Below are positions 23,897-33,353 of a stretch of DNA of 64,000 nt, piece after piece. Source of the stretch: Lactiplantibacillus plantarum (GTDB lineage: Bacteria; Bacillota; Bacilli; Lactobacillales; Lactobacillaceae); NCBI RefSeq assembly GCF_014131735.1, contig NZ_CP039121.1:3178937-3242936 (forward strand), read 5' to 3'. A model generated the notes under the pieces. That model did not search any database and had not been told where the DNA came from. It saw only the letters and a program-made list of their open reading frames with translations. A program made the translations under genes and the position numbers. The stretch's first letter is position 1. Each line of letters starts with the position of its first letter.

Positions 23897-25222
23897 CTAA
23901 GATCCACTTAACATCGACGTATATGTCCGCCAAGTGCCATTATAGTAGACATAATACGTCGGCGTCAGGTCGATCACGAGTTTGGACGACTTGTTCTGTG
24001 ACCATTCGTAGCCAAGTTCAATACTGCCAATTTTACTGTCTTTATAACCAGCGGCCTTCAGACGTTTTAACACACTTGTCGAACTCGGTAAGGTCACCGC
24101 TTGCTTCTGACCAGTAGTTGGTACTGGCACCTGCAAACTGTACAGTGAGAAGTAGTAACGGTCTAACCCGTTAGAAGTGAGCTGAATCCGGACATCGCCA
24201 TTTTCGGTCTGATTAAAGATCGGGAACCCTTCAACATAGCTCCGGTAAATGACACTATTACTCGTTGCATCAAAACCGTAGTAGCGGATATTATCCATTG
24301 GGACACCGAGACTAGTTAACAAATTGAAGCTCTTCTTTAGCTGATTAGTCAGTGATAGGTTCCGCGTGGTTCCTGAATCACTATAATCTTCGAAATACAC
24401 TGTTCCTAGCTTAGAATCCACCGTCATGCGCTTGTAACTACCCGTTGTATACTCCTGCTTACCACTGCGATTATGCACTGAAACGGTCGAATTACCATCC
24501 GCATCTAGTAATCGGTTGGCAATCTCACTCGCAGCCGCTTTACTCATCAAGTAGCTATAATGTTGCATCGTAACTTGCTTTGGATAATCAATATACGTTG
24601 TATTATCCTCATAGGTCATCTTGACAGCAATCCGTTTGACCTTGTCGACTGCCAAAACTTTTTTCAACGACGACAGAGATTTTTTCTTCAACCGAACACT
24701 ATAAATCTCATGATGGTCATCATTCAAAAAGTAGATGTGATTCGTATCATTGATTGGAATCACGATCCGACTAAATTCCGAGGAGCGAAAATTACTGAGA
24801 TGTTGCTTGAAGACCGTATTAAACATACTGACAGTAATACTGTCAGGAAAGTTCAATACGTACGAATCAGTTCCATTTAAGAGCGCACGGTAGCTTTTTG
24901 CCGACGTAATGCGAACTTTAGAGATACTCCGCGCATCCCATTTGCGTAACTGCTCACTAAATTGACTGACTAAGCTGACATTTTTATTAATCAGCAGGGA
25001 TTGGCCACCCTGACTGTTAGTGTGAATTAATTGTGTCGGTAAATAAATATCATCGATTGTCCGAGTTGTCAACGAAGAGTTCGATGACGTCGTACTAACC
25101 TTGCTTTCATGCTCATAGCGTGACGGATTCAACCAGATATACATGGATAAAACCACGCTCAATAAGATCAGAATCGTCAATAAAATGGGTAAGATAAAGC
25201 GTCTAAGCTTGTGAGTCGTCAT
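23897..25222 (-). CDS. walH: WalH/YycH, regulator of the WalK kinase
   Basis: A 441-residue membrane-anchored extracellular protein with one N-terminal helix (ILPILLTILILLSVVLSMYIW) and the YycH domain. Works with WalI to tune WalK. I start it at ATG 25222, which overlaps the walK end by 20 nt and follows GGAGGAGG; the frame runs further upstream but that part is the walK sequence in another frame. The overlap suggests translational coupling to walK. Confidence 0.92.
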   Translation of the reverse strand: MTTHKLRRFILPILLTILILLSVVLSMYIWLNPSRYEHESKVSTTSSNSSLTTRTIDDIYLPTQLIHTNSQGGQSLLINKNVSLVSQFSEQLRKWDARSISKVRITSAKSYRALLNGTDSYVLNFPDSITVSMFNTVFKQHLSNFRSSEFSRIVIPINDTNHIYFLNDDHHEIYSVRLKKKSLSSLKKVLAVDKVKRIAVKMTYEDNTTYIDYPKQVTMQHYSYLMSKAAASEIANRLLDADGNSTVSVHNRSGKQEYTTGSYKRMTVDSKLGTVYFEDYSDSGTTRNLSLTNQLKKSFNLLTSLGVPMDNIRYYGFDATSNSVIYRSYVEGFPIFNQTENGDVRIQLTSNGLDRYYFSLYSLQVPVPTTGQKQAVTLPSSTSVLKRLKAAGYKDSKIGSIELGYEWSQNKSSKLVIDLTPTYYVYYNGTWRTYTSMLSGS

Positions 25223-27077
25223 CCCAAAGGTCCTCCTCCTCATAAGGTTCGTATGGCAAGGAGATATAGAACGTAGACCCCTTACCTTCAACACTATCAA
25301 CCCAAATACGACCGCCGAGCATCTGAACAACTTCTTTTGAAATTGCCAAACCGAGGCCCGTCCCACCTTGGGCCCGTGACCGCGCCTTGTCGACTCGGAA
25401 GAATCGGTCAAAGACGTGTCCTAAGTCGGCCCGTGGGATACCCAAGCCCTGATCACTAATACTAATGATCACTTGGTTATGCGTCTCTAACAGCCGACAA
25501 GTCACGACACCGCCATCAGGTGAATACTTGATCGCATTATTCATAATGTTATCCAATACTTGAGTGAATTTATCGGTATCAATTTCAACCCACAGATCAC
25601 GCTTGGTAAACTCGCGCTTAATAGTGTAATACTTAGCTGGATTATCATCCTTCTTTAAGATCATATCAAACCGATCAAGCACGTAATTGAACATCTCATT
25701 AATATTGACCAATTCCATATCGACCCGGGTGGTCCCTGAGTCCATCCGTGATAGACTTAAGAGTTCATTGATCATTCGAATCATACGATCGGTTTCTTCT
25801 TGAGTGACCTTCAAAAATCCTGGGGCCACTTCAGGATCCTTCCACGCACCATCACTCAGTGCTTCAATATAACTCCGCAAACTAGTCAGTGGTGTCCGTA
25901 ATTCATGAGACACGTTCGAAACAAATTGTTTCCGGTCATTATCAATCTTTTGTTGTTCCGTGACATCGTGGAGCACACAGACTAACCCACTAATAAACCC
26001 AGACTCCCGTTGAATTAACGAGAAGTAGGCATTCAAGATTAGGTCACGCTCGTTCGAAGAAAAATCAAGCATCAATTCATCTTGATTTTCAATCAAATCA
26101 CGCAATGAATAATCATCACGGATTTTTAAAATATCTAAAATCGAGTTACCGATTGCCTTTTCGGCCGTAACGTCCATAAAGTCCGAGGCTGTTTCATTGA
26201 TGATGGTAATATTACCCCGGCGATCCGTGGCAATCACGCCATCACTCATGTGTGAGAGCACACTATCCAACCGGCGTCGCTCAGCTTCTGTCGACTCTTG
26301 CGATTCTTCCACTCGAATCGACAAGTTATTAATGGCTTTAGCCAACTGGCCCAACTCATCATCGCTATAAACTCGGACTTGCCCCGCATAATCACCACGG
26401 GCAATTCGTTGCGTCTGCTGCTTCATTTCTTCGATTGGACGAGTTATTGCCCGGGCAATAATGATTGCAATTCCCAGTCCCAAGACCATCGCAGCAAGTG
26501 ACGCAATCACAAAGATTCCCATAATGTTGTTAATCGTACTGTAGACAGACTTCATATTTGCCCGTACATACAGTACCCCAACTAACTGACTGCTATTACC
26601 CGCTGAATTGGAGCTATATAGCGGCACGATTGAAACGTAGTAGCGTCCATTATTCTGAGTGTCATAGGTACTTTTAGTGTAAGTTCGATTATTATAGATT
26701 GCATTCTTGACGTTTCGATCGGTCGTTTTTTGTCCAACTACTGACTGATCATTAACATCACTCGTCCCACGAATTGTTCCTTTGCTGTCAACAACTTGGA
26801 TTTCATCAACATTCGTATTGTTGTAGTTCGACAAAATCGTCTTGATTTGGCCGTTGGCCTTGCGCGTACTGCTGACGGTCAATTGTTCGGACAACGAATT
26901 ATCAATATAAGTTGGAATTTGCACCGACTGTTTAAAATCCTGGATGTTCTTTGATTCCAACTGTTTCACAAAGATTGCACCCACGATTTCCAACGTAATC
27001 AATAATAGAAGGGCAAACACGAGCGCAATTTTGAAATTAATTGTTTTAAAAAAATTTTTCCGTTTAAATCTCAACAC
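25203..27077 (-). CDS. walK: WalK sensor histidine kinase
   Basis: A 624-residue kinase controlling cell-wall turnover. Order: TM1 (15-37), extracellular Cache-like sensor (38-184), TM2 (185-208), HAMP (209-260), PAS (265-372), HisKA with phospho-acceptor His391 in NVSHELRTPL, then the ATPase with NAIKYSPDGG (N box), DQGLGIPRADL (G1) and GTGLGLAISKE (G2). The start codon is GTG at 27077 with AGAGG 10 nt upstream, 13 nt after walR. The C-terminal EEEDLWDDDSQA is acidic. Essential in most Firmicutes. Confidence 0.96.
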   Translation of the reverse strand: MLRFKRKNFFKTINFKIALVFALLLLITLEIVGAIFVKQLESKNIQDFKQSVQIPTYIDNSLSEQLTVSSTRKANGQIKTILSNYNNTNVDEIQVVDSKGTIRGTSDVNDQSVVGQKTTDRNVKNAIYNNRTYTKSTYDTQNNGRYYVSIVPLYSSNSAGNSSQLVGVLYVRANMKSVYSTINNIMGIFVIASLAAMVLGLGIAIIIARAITRPIEEMKQQTQRIARGDYAGQVRVYSDDELGQLAKAINNLSIRVEESQESTEAERRRLDSVLSHMSDGVIATDRRGNITIINETASDFMDVTAEKAIGNSILDILKIRDDYSLRDLIENQDELMLDFSSNERDLILNAYFSLIQRESGFISGLVCVLHDVTEQQKIDNDRKQFVSNVSHELRTPLTSLRSYIEALSDGAWKDPEVAPGFLKVTQEETDRMIRMINELLSLSRMDSGTTRVDMELVNINEMFNYVLDRFDMILKKDDNPAKYYTIKREFTKRDLWVEIDTDKFTQVLDNIMNNAIKYSPDGGVVTCRLLETHNQVIISISDQGLGIPRADLGHVFDRFFRVDKARSRAQGGTGLGLAISKEVVQMLGGRIWVDSVEGKGSTFYISLPYEPYEEEDLWDDDSQA

Positions 27078-27090
27078 GGTTTAGCAACCT

Positions 27091-27798
27091 CTACTCATTT
27101 TCAGGATTGCGGAGATAGTAACCCACGCCCCGCCGCGTCACCAGCCATTTTGGATGACTCGGGTTATCTTCAACTTTTTCACGTAACCGCCGCACGGTCA
27201 CATCAACTGTCCGGACATCACCAAAGTAATCATAGCCCCAGACCGTCTGCAACAAGTGTTCCCGCGTCATGACTTGGCCGATATGTTGGGCTAAGTAATG
27301 TAACAGTTCAAATTCACGGTGCGTTAATTCGATGTTTTCACCGCGTTTGGAAACCATATAAGCTTCTGGATGAATCACCAGATCGCCAATTTCAATGTCT
27401 GAATTTTCTTCAACTTCAGCTGGTTGAGCACTTGGTGCACCTTGCCGCCGTAGATTTGCTTTGACTCGAGCCACGAGTTCCCGGTTTGAGAACGGTTTGG
27501 TCACATAGTCGTCCGCGCCCAGTTCCAAGCCCAACACCTTGTCTAATTCAGAGTCCTTTGCCGTTACCATGATAATTGGCATATCATAGTTCTTCCGTAC
27601 TTGTCGAGCAACTTCCAAGCCATCCATCTTAGGCAACATCAAATCTAACAAAATCAAATCAGGGTGGACTTCATCCACTTTTTGTAAGGCTTCCTCTCCG
27701 TCAGCTGCAACGTGAACTTCATAGCCTTCTTTGGTCAGATTAAATTTCATGATATCAGAGATGGGCTTTTCATCATCAACTACTAAGATTTTTTTCAT
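27091..27798 (-). CDS. walR: WalR response regulator
   Basis: A 235-residue OmpR-family regulator. Receiver acidic pair Asp8/Asp9, phosphorylation site Asp52 ([13 protein letters not shown]), Lys of KPFSNRELV; the C-terminal winged helix ends in [18 protein letters not shown]. It controls autolysin and wall-metabolism genes. AGGAGG stands upstream of the ATG. An extended -10 (TGATATACT, core at 27927-27932, minus strand) about 130 nt upstream is the likely operon promoter. First gene of walRKHI. Confidence 0.97.
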   Translation of the reverse strand: MKKILVVDDEKPISDIMKFNLTKEGYEVHVAADGEEALQKVDEVHPDLILLDLMLPKMDGLEVARQVRKNYDMPIIMVTAKDSELDKVLGLELGADDYVTKPFSNRELVARVKANLRRQGAPSAQPAEVEENSDIEIGDLVIHPEAYMVSKRGENIELTHREFELLHYLAQHIGQVMTREHLLQTVWGYDYFGDVRTVDVTVRRLREKVEDNPSHPKWLVTRRGVGYYLRNPENE

Positions 27799-27981
27799 AA
27801 CGATTCTTCCTCCTTAGGGGAAAACAGGTTTACATTTCAATTTTTAGGGTGATTCGCGATATATTACGAGAAAACAGGTCCTTTCTCGTGTCAGGGTTGG
27901 TTGAAACTAAATTCAACACTGGTTTTAGTATATCACAAATGTAGTTGGCTTTCTTTGATTGCTAATCCGCGTGGCCGTAGT

Positions 27982-27995
27982 ATTTCCCGGGAAAT
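27982..27995. promoter_or_regulatory. Noc-binding site 1
   Basis: ATTTCCCGGGAAAT is an exact copy of the 14-bp NBS consensus bound by the nucleoid-occlusion protein Noc in Bacillus. It lies in the intergenic region upstream of walR and before the tRNA gene. Confidence 0.75.
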
Positions 27996-28075
27996 CATTT
28001 GCCAGTTCAAGCAATCGTTTTCACCAATTAATTACTCAAAAAATCACTTTTTTTGAAAAAACTTTCGAAATAGTG

Positions 28076-28104
28076 TTGTCAGAACTCAAAATTCATGATA
28101 TTAT
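28076..28104 (+). promoter_or_regulatory. Promoter of tRNA-Lys
   Basis: TTGTCA (28076-28081) and TATTAT (28099-28104) with a 17-bp spacer, 18 bp upstream of the tRNA 5' end. Confidence 0.75.
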
Positions 28105-28121
28105 ATTTTTTGTTGAGTTAT

Positions 28122-28194
28122 GGGCAGTTAGCTCAGCTGGCAGAGCAACGGACTCTTAATCCGTGGGTCCAGGGTTCGATCCCCTGACTGCCCA
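28122..28194 (+). tRNA. tRNA-Lys (anticodon CUU)
   Basis: A 73-nt cloverleaf: acceptor GGGCAGU pairs with ACUGCCC, the D-arm contains AGCUCAGCUGGCAGAGC, the anticodon stem ACGGA/UCCGU encloses CUCUUAA with anticodon CUU (28155-28157), and the T-arm is CCAGGGUUCGAUCCCCUGA-like. The CCA end is not encoded. It reads AAG codons. Single gene between walR and a terminator; no sign of an integrated element. Confidence 0.97.
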
Positions 28195-28210
28195 TCATAT
28201 AACCACACTA

Positions 28211-28256
28211 ATCAGTTTTCACGCCGTGATAATCCACCGTGAAAGCTGATTTTTTT
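28211..28256 (+). terminator. Terminator after tRNA-Lys
   Basis: ATCAG-TT-TTCACG pairs with CGTGAA-AG-CTGAT and is followed by a run of seven T, 17 nt past the tRNA. Confidence 0.85.
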
Positions 28257-28265
28257 ATTCCTACA

Positions 28266-28319
28266 AAAAAGCCTCAGGAAGCACAACGCAAAGTGCGTGT
28301 GACGTCCCTGAGGCTTTTT
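28266..28319. terminator. Terminator facing the small unknown gene
   Basis: AAAAAGCCTCAGG pairs with CCTGAGGCTTTTT around a structured 28-nt loop (GCAC/GTGC). Lies downstream of the minus-strand frame at 28372-28596. Confidence 0.8.
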
Positions 28320-28371
28320 CTAACGATCTAATGTTTACCATCAGCGTAGCTAAGTAACTCAATTGCTAGGG

Positions 28372-28596
28372 TTATTCTTGATCAATATGGAAATAACCTT
28401 CAGGAGCTGCACTCGGCTGTGCTTGATGCCAATGTTGGCTACTACTTCCATATTTAGTTGGTTGTGGATCCGGTCCCATTGCAACAAAGCGCCGGCCCAA
28501 TGCGTCCATAAAAATAACGACCCGCTGATATTCACGCGCAGGTGCAACTAACGTACAATTCTCATGCTTAATGCCGTAAACATCTACAAAATCCAT
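28372..28596 (-). CDS. Small hypothetical protein (74 residues)
   Basis: A frame starting MDFVDVYGIKHENCTLVAPA and continuing with REYQRVVIFMDALGRRFVAM, with a polar Gln/Ser/Pro-rich tail. Several overlapping frames exist in this stretch; this one has the most protein-like composition, stands between the csp terminator and a terminator on its own strand, and points the same way as csp. The ribosome site is weak (AAGAAAG well upstream; ATG 28596 preferred over GTG 28605). I recognise no family. Possibly a lactobacillus-specific protein. Confidence 0.5.
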   Translation of the reverse strand: MDFVDVYGIKHENCTLVAPAREYQRVVIFMDALGRRFVAMGPDPQPTKYGSSSQHWHQAQPSAAPEGYFHIDQE

Positions 28597-28649
28597 TCCG
28601 ACCACTTAGCTTTCTTGTTTAGCTGACAACCCGTCACTTCAAATAAAAA

Positions 28650-28676
28650 CCGAACCAGTTAATGATAATGGTTCGG
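28650..28676 (-). terminator. Terminator after the cold-shock gene
   Basis: CCGAACCA / TGGTTCGG stem with an 11-nt loop and a T-run on the minus strand, 11 nt past the csp stop. Confidence 0.85.
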
Positions 28677-28687
28677 CCCAACAGTTA

Positions 28688-28888
28688 CTATTGTGGTTGA
28701 ACGTTCGTTGCTTGGGGGCCACGATCGCCCTGTTCTTCATCATAAGTTACTTTTTGACCTTCATCTAAGGTTTTAAAGCCATCAGTTTGAATCGCTGAAA
28801 AATGAACAAAGACATCGGTACCGTCTTCACCCGTAATAAAACCAAACCCTTTATCCGCATTGAACCATTTTACTGTACCATTCTTCAT
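28688..28888 (-). CDS. csp: Cold-shock protein (CspA family)
   Basis: A 66-residue single OB-fold RNA chaperone of normal length. RNP1 reads KGFGFI and RNP2 reads VFVHF; the opening [16 protein letters not shown] is diagnostic. It binds single-stranded RNA and DNA to melt structure at low temperature or during growth. ATG 28888 is used; the frame extends to 28954 but that part is upstream untranslated sequence. GAGAGGA lies about 12 nt before the ATG. L. plantarum has several Csp paralogues and I do not assign which one this is. Confidence 0.95.
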   Translation of the reverse strand: MKNGTVKWFNADKGFGFITGEDGTDVFVHFSAIQTDGFKTLDEGQKVTYDEEQGDRGPQATNVQPQ

Positions 28889-29085
28889 TATTAGATAAGT
28901 CCTCTCAGAACTGACTGCAGTAACAACATCGTTAACCTTGGGAGCGCCAATCAATCATAACGTTCCACGCGTTAAGTGGCTTAAGTATATCACATCCCTA
29001 GTTTTTAATCGCTGAAAACGGTGTGCATAACGTATGACTTTCCCCCATGATTCCTGCATACTGAGGTGTAAAGGGGTGACTAAGT

Positions 29086-29535
29086 ATGCAACACACGACT
29101 CGTCAGGCAGCCCTACATATGATCCAAACCGCCCCCGTCTTCACGTTAGCAACTGTTGATGCGGACGGCTTTCCGACCATGGTAGCGCTCAGTCCCTTAC
29201 CTATCAAACGGAGCCTAGAAGAACTTTACTTCTATACTAGTCGTCAAACTTCAACAACGCAGAACATTCAAAACTGGCGTCAAGCGAGTTTATTCTATTA
29301 CCAACTGTCAGACTATGCGTCAATTATGCTTCGGGGAAAACTCTCATTAGTCGGTACCAACGTTTTTGAACAAGATTGGCGGGCTGAACTAACGGACTTT
29401 CAGCAGCAACTAAATTACAAAGACCCCGTCATTCTCAGGTTTCAGACAAGTTCAATCAAGATTCGCCAGATGATGACGATCGACCATCTCGAACTCGTTG
29501 ATCAGCCCACTGACGGCCCCGCTCACTTAGATTAG
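29086..29535 (+). CDS. Pyridoxamine 5'-phosphate oxidase-like FMN split-barrel protein
   Basis: A 149-residue split-barrel protein of the general stress protein 26 / PNPOx-like group. VFTLATVDADGFPTMVALSP and ELYFYTSRQTSTTQNIQNWR are the typical flavin-binding strands. It probably binds FMN or F420-like cofactors; the reaction is unknown. AAAGGGG precedes the ATG. Divergent from csp, followed by a long hairpin, single gene. Confidence 0.75.
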   Translation: MQHTTRQAALHMIQTAPVFTLATVDADGFPTMVALSPLPIKRSLEELYFYTSRQTSTTQNIQNWRQASLFYYQLSDYASIMLRGKLSLVGTNVFEQDWRAELTDFQQQLNYKDPVILRFQTSSIKIRQMMTIDHLELVDQPTDGPAHLD

Positions 29536-29570
29536 CCGTTACAAATTAGGCCTTCTCAGAAAGACACAAC

Positions 29571-29618
29571 CGAAGCGCCACGACTAGATTCTACGCAAAT
29601 TCTAGTTGTGGCGCTTCG
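29571..29618 (+). terminator. Long-stem terminator after the split-barrel gene
   Basis: An 18-bp stem CGAAGCGCCAC-G-ACTAGA / TCTAGT-T-GTGGCGCTTCG with a 12-nt loop, 36 nt past the stop. The T-run after it is poor. Confidence 0.65.
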
Positions 29619-29685
29619 TGCTTTGGTCACCCAACAACTAGCATGGCTCGAAGCGTGATATCACTTTCAAACCAGTTATTAATGC

Positions 29686-29714
29686 AAGCACGTCCGACTA
29701 TTCCGGACGTGCTT
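29686..29714. repeat. Isolated strong hairpin in the gap before the GH65 gene
   Basis: AAGCACGTCCG / CGGACGTGCTT, an 11-bp perfect stem with a 7-nt loop and no T-run on either side. It lies in the 387-bp gap 29536-29922, which has no gene. Might be a second terminator, an mRNA-stability element or part of a small RNA. Confidence 0.45.
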
Positions 29715-29922
29715 CAAAGACCAAGTATCATCAGCACAAGCCAGAACACTTTGTTCATTCACCTTCGAAAACAACGCCACTTTCAACCTCGTCAGCCCCT
29801 ACTTTCATCACCAATATTTGCGAGTCTTGTAAAAAGAGACTAGGCTGTAGTTATGGTTAATATTTTTATATTTAGGATTACTTATTGCAATTTTTAATGA
29901 CCGAACTAAGGAGTGTGGACTT

Positions 29923-32643
29923 ATGAAACTTATTAGATTGCGAATTGAAAATGACGCGATGGATATCGCTTATCATCCAGTATCGGGGCAAGCCGCAACG
30001 GCCCATTACCTGATTGCCTATAATTCTGACCAAACAATTGGTGAAAATCTAGAGAACATCAAGGTTCGCTTAGCCGGACTTCAATTCGATGCTGCTATTC
30101 TTGAAAACGGACTGTCCTATCCATTCTCAGACACAATCGTCGGTGTCAACTATGATCGCATTGATGTCGGGCTAGCTTTGACTAATTTGCTTAATATCCC
30201 AGTCGTTAGCCAAGCTGCCGTTGATCAACTTGGACTAGTAGCCGCAGTTAAAGCTAAAAGTGCCTATTTAAAATGGCATTTGGATTACTACGGCCAATAC
30301 CACGGTGTCCGTAATAATGGTCAAGAAGCCATGTTGACCATTGGTAACGGTTATTTTGGTCTACGGGGCGCCTTTTTGGAAAGTCACGCCGACAAGGACA
30401 ATTATCCTGGGACATACGTTGCCGGGGTCTATGATCAAACCACCACGACTGTTCATGACCACCAAGTGAAGAATGAAGATTTAGTCAATTTACCGAACGC
30501 TCAGTTCATGACTTTCGGTATTGATCATCAGACTCCCTTTACACTCAACGAACATGATTTACAAGATGCTTATCGGAGCCTTGATTTGAAAACGGGACTC
30601 TTGACGACCACTAAATTGATTCAGCTCGCTTCCGGACATCAACTCAGAATCCGGTCGCAGAAAGTCGCCAACATGCGTGATTGGCACCGTTACAGCATTC
30701 GTTACCAAGTCACCCCACTCAACTTTGCGGGTAGTCTACAAATCTATACCGAAATCGACGGTAGCGTCGTGAATAGCAACGTTAGCCGCTATAACGTCTT
30801 CGATCAGCATCATCTGAAGACTATGGGCATCGAAACGGCTGCTAATACCGTCTACCTTTCTGGTCAGACCAAATCATCACATATCAATTACACGATTGGG
30901 GCCAAACTAACTAGCCCAGACGTTCCTGCAATTGAGAACTTTAATAGCACGCAACAACCTCAGGGCGTTCAGCAAACCGTTTCACTGGCGGTAGAAGCTG
31001 GTAAAACGTATACCTTCGATAAGAACGTCGTCATTGCAACTAGTAATGACCATAGTGATCCCCAGTTGACCCACGTCCAAGCCGAGCTCGACCAGTCCAG
31101 TTTTGACAATACGGTAACCACTAGCAAGGACTATTGGGAAGCGACTTGGCGCGCCACAGATATTAAGATCCGTGGCGATATTACAAGCCAACGCTTACTG
31201 CGCGTCAATATTTACCACAGTTTCGTTTCCGCTGCCGCAATTGAAAGCGGCCAATTAGACGCTTCCGTTGGTGCTCGGGGGCTCCACGGAGAAGCTTACC
31301 GGGGACACGTCTTTTGGGACGAAATGTTCATTTTACCATTCTACACGTTGCACCGACCGGAACTAGCCAAACAACTCTTAGCTTATCGTTACCGGCGACT
31401 ACCAATGGCGCGTAAAAATGCCGAAGCAGAAGGCTATGCGGGAGCCATGTACCCCTGGCAATCAGCATCCAAGGGTGATGAACAATCTCAATTCACTCAC
31501 TTAAATCCCATTACTAAAACCTGGGATCCAGATAATAGCCGGCTCCAGCGACACGTCTCGTTAGATATTGCCTACAACGTCTGGTTTTACTACCACGTTA
31601 CTCAGGACCGTGATTTCTTAACTCATTATGGTATGGAAATGTTGCTATCGATCGCAGCCTTTTGGATCAGTAAAGCAGATTATGACCAAGCTAATGGCCG
31701 TTATAACATTAGTGGGGTCATGGGACCAGATGAATTCCATGAAAACTATCCAAACAGCACGACCGCTGGATTGAAGAATAACGCCTATACCAATATCATG
31801 GTTGCGTGGCTCTTTGACACGATTACCACGCTTCGGGCGCAGATGCCCCAAGCTGCTTTTCAAGCGGCAGCTCAGGCCGCACAATTTGACTCAACGGCTG
31901 AGCAAGCGTTAACGACGATCAGTCATCAATTAACACTTGAAATCAACCGTCGGGGAATCATTGCTCAATTTGAGGGGTACTTCAACCTACCGACGCTTGA
32001 CTTTCAAGCTTACCGGCAAAAGTACGGTGACATCGCCCGGATGGACCGGATCTTGAAAGCAGAGTCTAAGACACCCGATGCTTACCAAGTGGCCAAACAA
32101 GCAGACGCCTTGATGGCCTTTTATAACTTCGATGTCACAACTGTTCAGAAGATTATTGAAAAAATGGGATATCAACTTCCTAAAGAGTATCTGACCCATA
32201 ACATTCAATACTATTTAGCGCGCACAACGCATGGTTCCACTCTCTCGCGGATCGTTTACGCCGTTTTGAATCAGCTTGACGATAATGACGATGACGCCTG
32301 GAAGCTTTTCTCAGAGGCCCTCGCATCCGACTATTACGACATTCAAGGTGGGACGACCGCTGAAGGGATTCACCTCGGCGTCATGTGTGCGACCTTAAAC
32401 CTGACGACACGGAACTTTGGCGGGGTCAATCCACTAGGTGCCCACTTACAGGTGAGCCCACGGCTACCTGAACACTGGCAAACATTGAAATTCAAGCATC
32501 TCTTTCGGGGTGTTCACTATGTTTTCGTTATCGATCATCAACGGGTAACCGTCACTGCGGACCAACCCAGCACGATTATGATTGGAAAACAGCATTGCCA
32601 ATTACAAGCTAAGAAACCACTTTCCGTCACTTATACCGATTAA
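29923..32643 (+). CDS. GH65 disaccharide phosphorylase (maltose phosphorylase-like), with N-terminal extension
   Basis: A 906-residue cytoplasmic enzyme of glycoside hydrolase family 65, which splits alpha-glucosides such as maltose with phosphate to beta-glucose 1-phosphate and a sugar. The GH65 core starts near residue 125 (LTIGNGYFGLRGAFLE). The catalytic acid is the Glu in MGPDEFHENYP (near 604), the phosphate site region HGSTLSRIVYAVL is near 769, and a C-terminal beta domain follows. Typical maltose phosphorylases are about 755 residues, so about 120 extra N-terminal residues are unusual. The longer loop YPNSTTAGLKNNAYTN after the acid makes maltose specificity uncertain. Strong AAGGAG site; the pgmB partner follows after 17 nt. 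Confidence 0.85.
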   Translation: MKLIRLRIENDAMDIAYHPVSGQAATAHYLIAYNSDQTIGENLENIKVRLAGLQFDAAILENGLSYPFSDTIVGVNYDRIDVGLALTNLLNIPVVSQAAVDQLGLVAAVKAKSAYLKWHLDYYGQYHGVRNNGQEAMLTIGNGYFGLRGAFLESHADKDNYPGTYVAGVYDQTTTTVHDHQVKNEDLVNLPNAQFMTFGIDHQTPFTLNEHDLQDAYRSLDLKTGLLTTTKLIQLASGHQLRIRSQKVANMRDWHRYSIRYQVTPLNFAGSLQIYTEIDGSVVNSNVSRYNVFDQHHLKTMGIETAANTVYLSGQTKSSHINYTIGAKLTSPDVPAIENFNSTQQPQGVQQTVSLAVEAGKTYTFDKNVVIATSNDHSDPQLTHVQAELDQSSFDNTVTTSKDYWEATWRATDIKIRGDITSQRLLRVNIYHSFVSAAAIESGQLDASVGARGLHGEAYRGHVFWDEMFILPFYTLHRPELAKQLLAYRYRRLPMARKNAEAEGYAGAMYPWQSASKGDEQSQFTHLNPITKTWDPDNSRLQRHVSLDIAYNVWFYYHVTQDRDFLTHYGMEMLLSIAAFWISKADYDQANGRYNISGVMGPDEFHENYPNSTTAGLKNNAYTNIMVAWLFDTITTLRAQMPQAAFQAAAQAAQFDSTAEQALTTISHQLTLEINRRGIIAQFEGYFNLPTLDFQAYRQKYGDIARMDRILKAESKTPDAYQVAKQADALMAFYNFDVTTVQKIIEKMGYQLPKEYLTHNIQYYLARTTHGSTLSRIVYAVLNQLDDNDDDAWKLFSEALASDYYDIQGGTTAEGIHLGVMCATLNLTTRNFGGVNPLGAHLQVSPRLPEHWQTLKFKHLFRGVHYVFVIDHQRVTVTADQPSTIMIGKQHCQLQAKKPLSVTYTD

Positions 32644-32660
32644 TCTAGGAGGCAATCAAC

Positions 32661-33332
32661 ATGGTTAAATTTGCAGCAATCAAGGGGTTTGTCTTTGACC
32701 TCGATGGCGTTATCACGGACACATCTACTTTTCATAGCCAAGCTTGGCACCAGATCGCCGATAAAGTCGGGGTCAGTTGGAATGATCAATTAGCTGACGC
32801 GCTCAAAGGTATCAGTCGGATGGATTCACTCAACCTCATTCTAGCTCAAGGGCACCGAGAAAATGACTTCACACCGGCCCAAAAACAAGCGCTAGCTACG
32901 GAAAAGAACACCAATTATTTGCAGCTCGTTAACCAAATGACCCCAGCCAACATTCTACCAGGCATCACCGCCTTTTTGACTGAATTAACAACGGCTGGCT
33001 ACGCATTGTCACTCGCTTCAGCATCAAAAAATGCTCCGCTTGTGCTACGTAAACTCGGTCTTAGTGACTACTTTACGAAGGCCGTCGACCCCGCTAGTCT
33101 CAAACACGGTAAACCTGATCCCGAGATTTTTCGGCGCGGTGCTGAGATTTTAGGCCTTAATCCAGCTGACTGTATTGGTGTCGAGGACGCGGCGGCTGGC
33201 GTACAATCGATCAAAGGCGCTGGCGAAACTGCCATCGGTATTGGTGACCCGACCGTTTTAGCGGCGGCAGATATCAATTTTACCGATACGACTCAGCTCA
33301 CACTCGCCAATATTAAGGCACAACTAAACTAA
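32661..33332 (+). CDS. pgmB: Beta-phosphoglucomutase, partner of the GH65 phosphorylase
   Basis: A 223-residue HAD enzyme converting beta-glucose 1-phosphate to glucose 6-phosphate. FDLDGVITD holds the nucleophile Asp13 and acid/base Asp15; SLASASKN, KPDPEIF and GVEDAAAG are the later motifs. It receives the product of the upstream GH65 enzyme, so the pair delivers glucose units to glycolysis with one ATP saved. TAGGAGG site upstream, 17-nt gap. A close paralogue is at 1664-2335. Confidence 0.95.
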   Translation: MVKFAAIKGFVFDLDGVITDTSTFHSQAWHQIADKVGVSWNDQLADALKGISRMDSLNLILAQGHRENDFTPAQKQALATEKNTNYLQLVNQMTPANILPGITAFLTELTTAGYALSLASASKNAPLVLRKLGLSDYFTKAVDPASLKHGKPDPEIFRRGAEILGLNPADCIGVEDAAAGVQSIKGAGETAIGIGDPTVLAAADINFTDTTQLTLANIKAQLN

Positions 33333-33353
33333 CGTATTTCCATTAAACTCATC

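Noticed and set aside
28010..28023. AGCAATCGTTTTCA as a cre site between walR and the tRNA
   Set aside because: 12/14 match but no carbon-related gene nearby; likely chance in AT-rich sequence.
28122..28194. tRNA-Lys as a phage or island attachment site
   Set aside because: No integrase, no direct repeat of the tRNA 3' end and no foreign genes follow.
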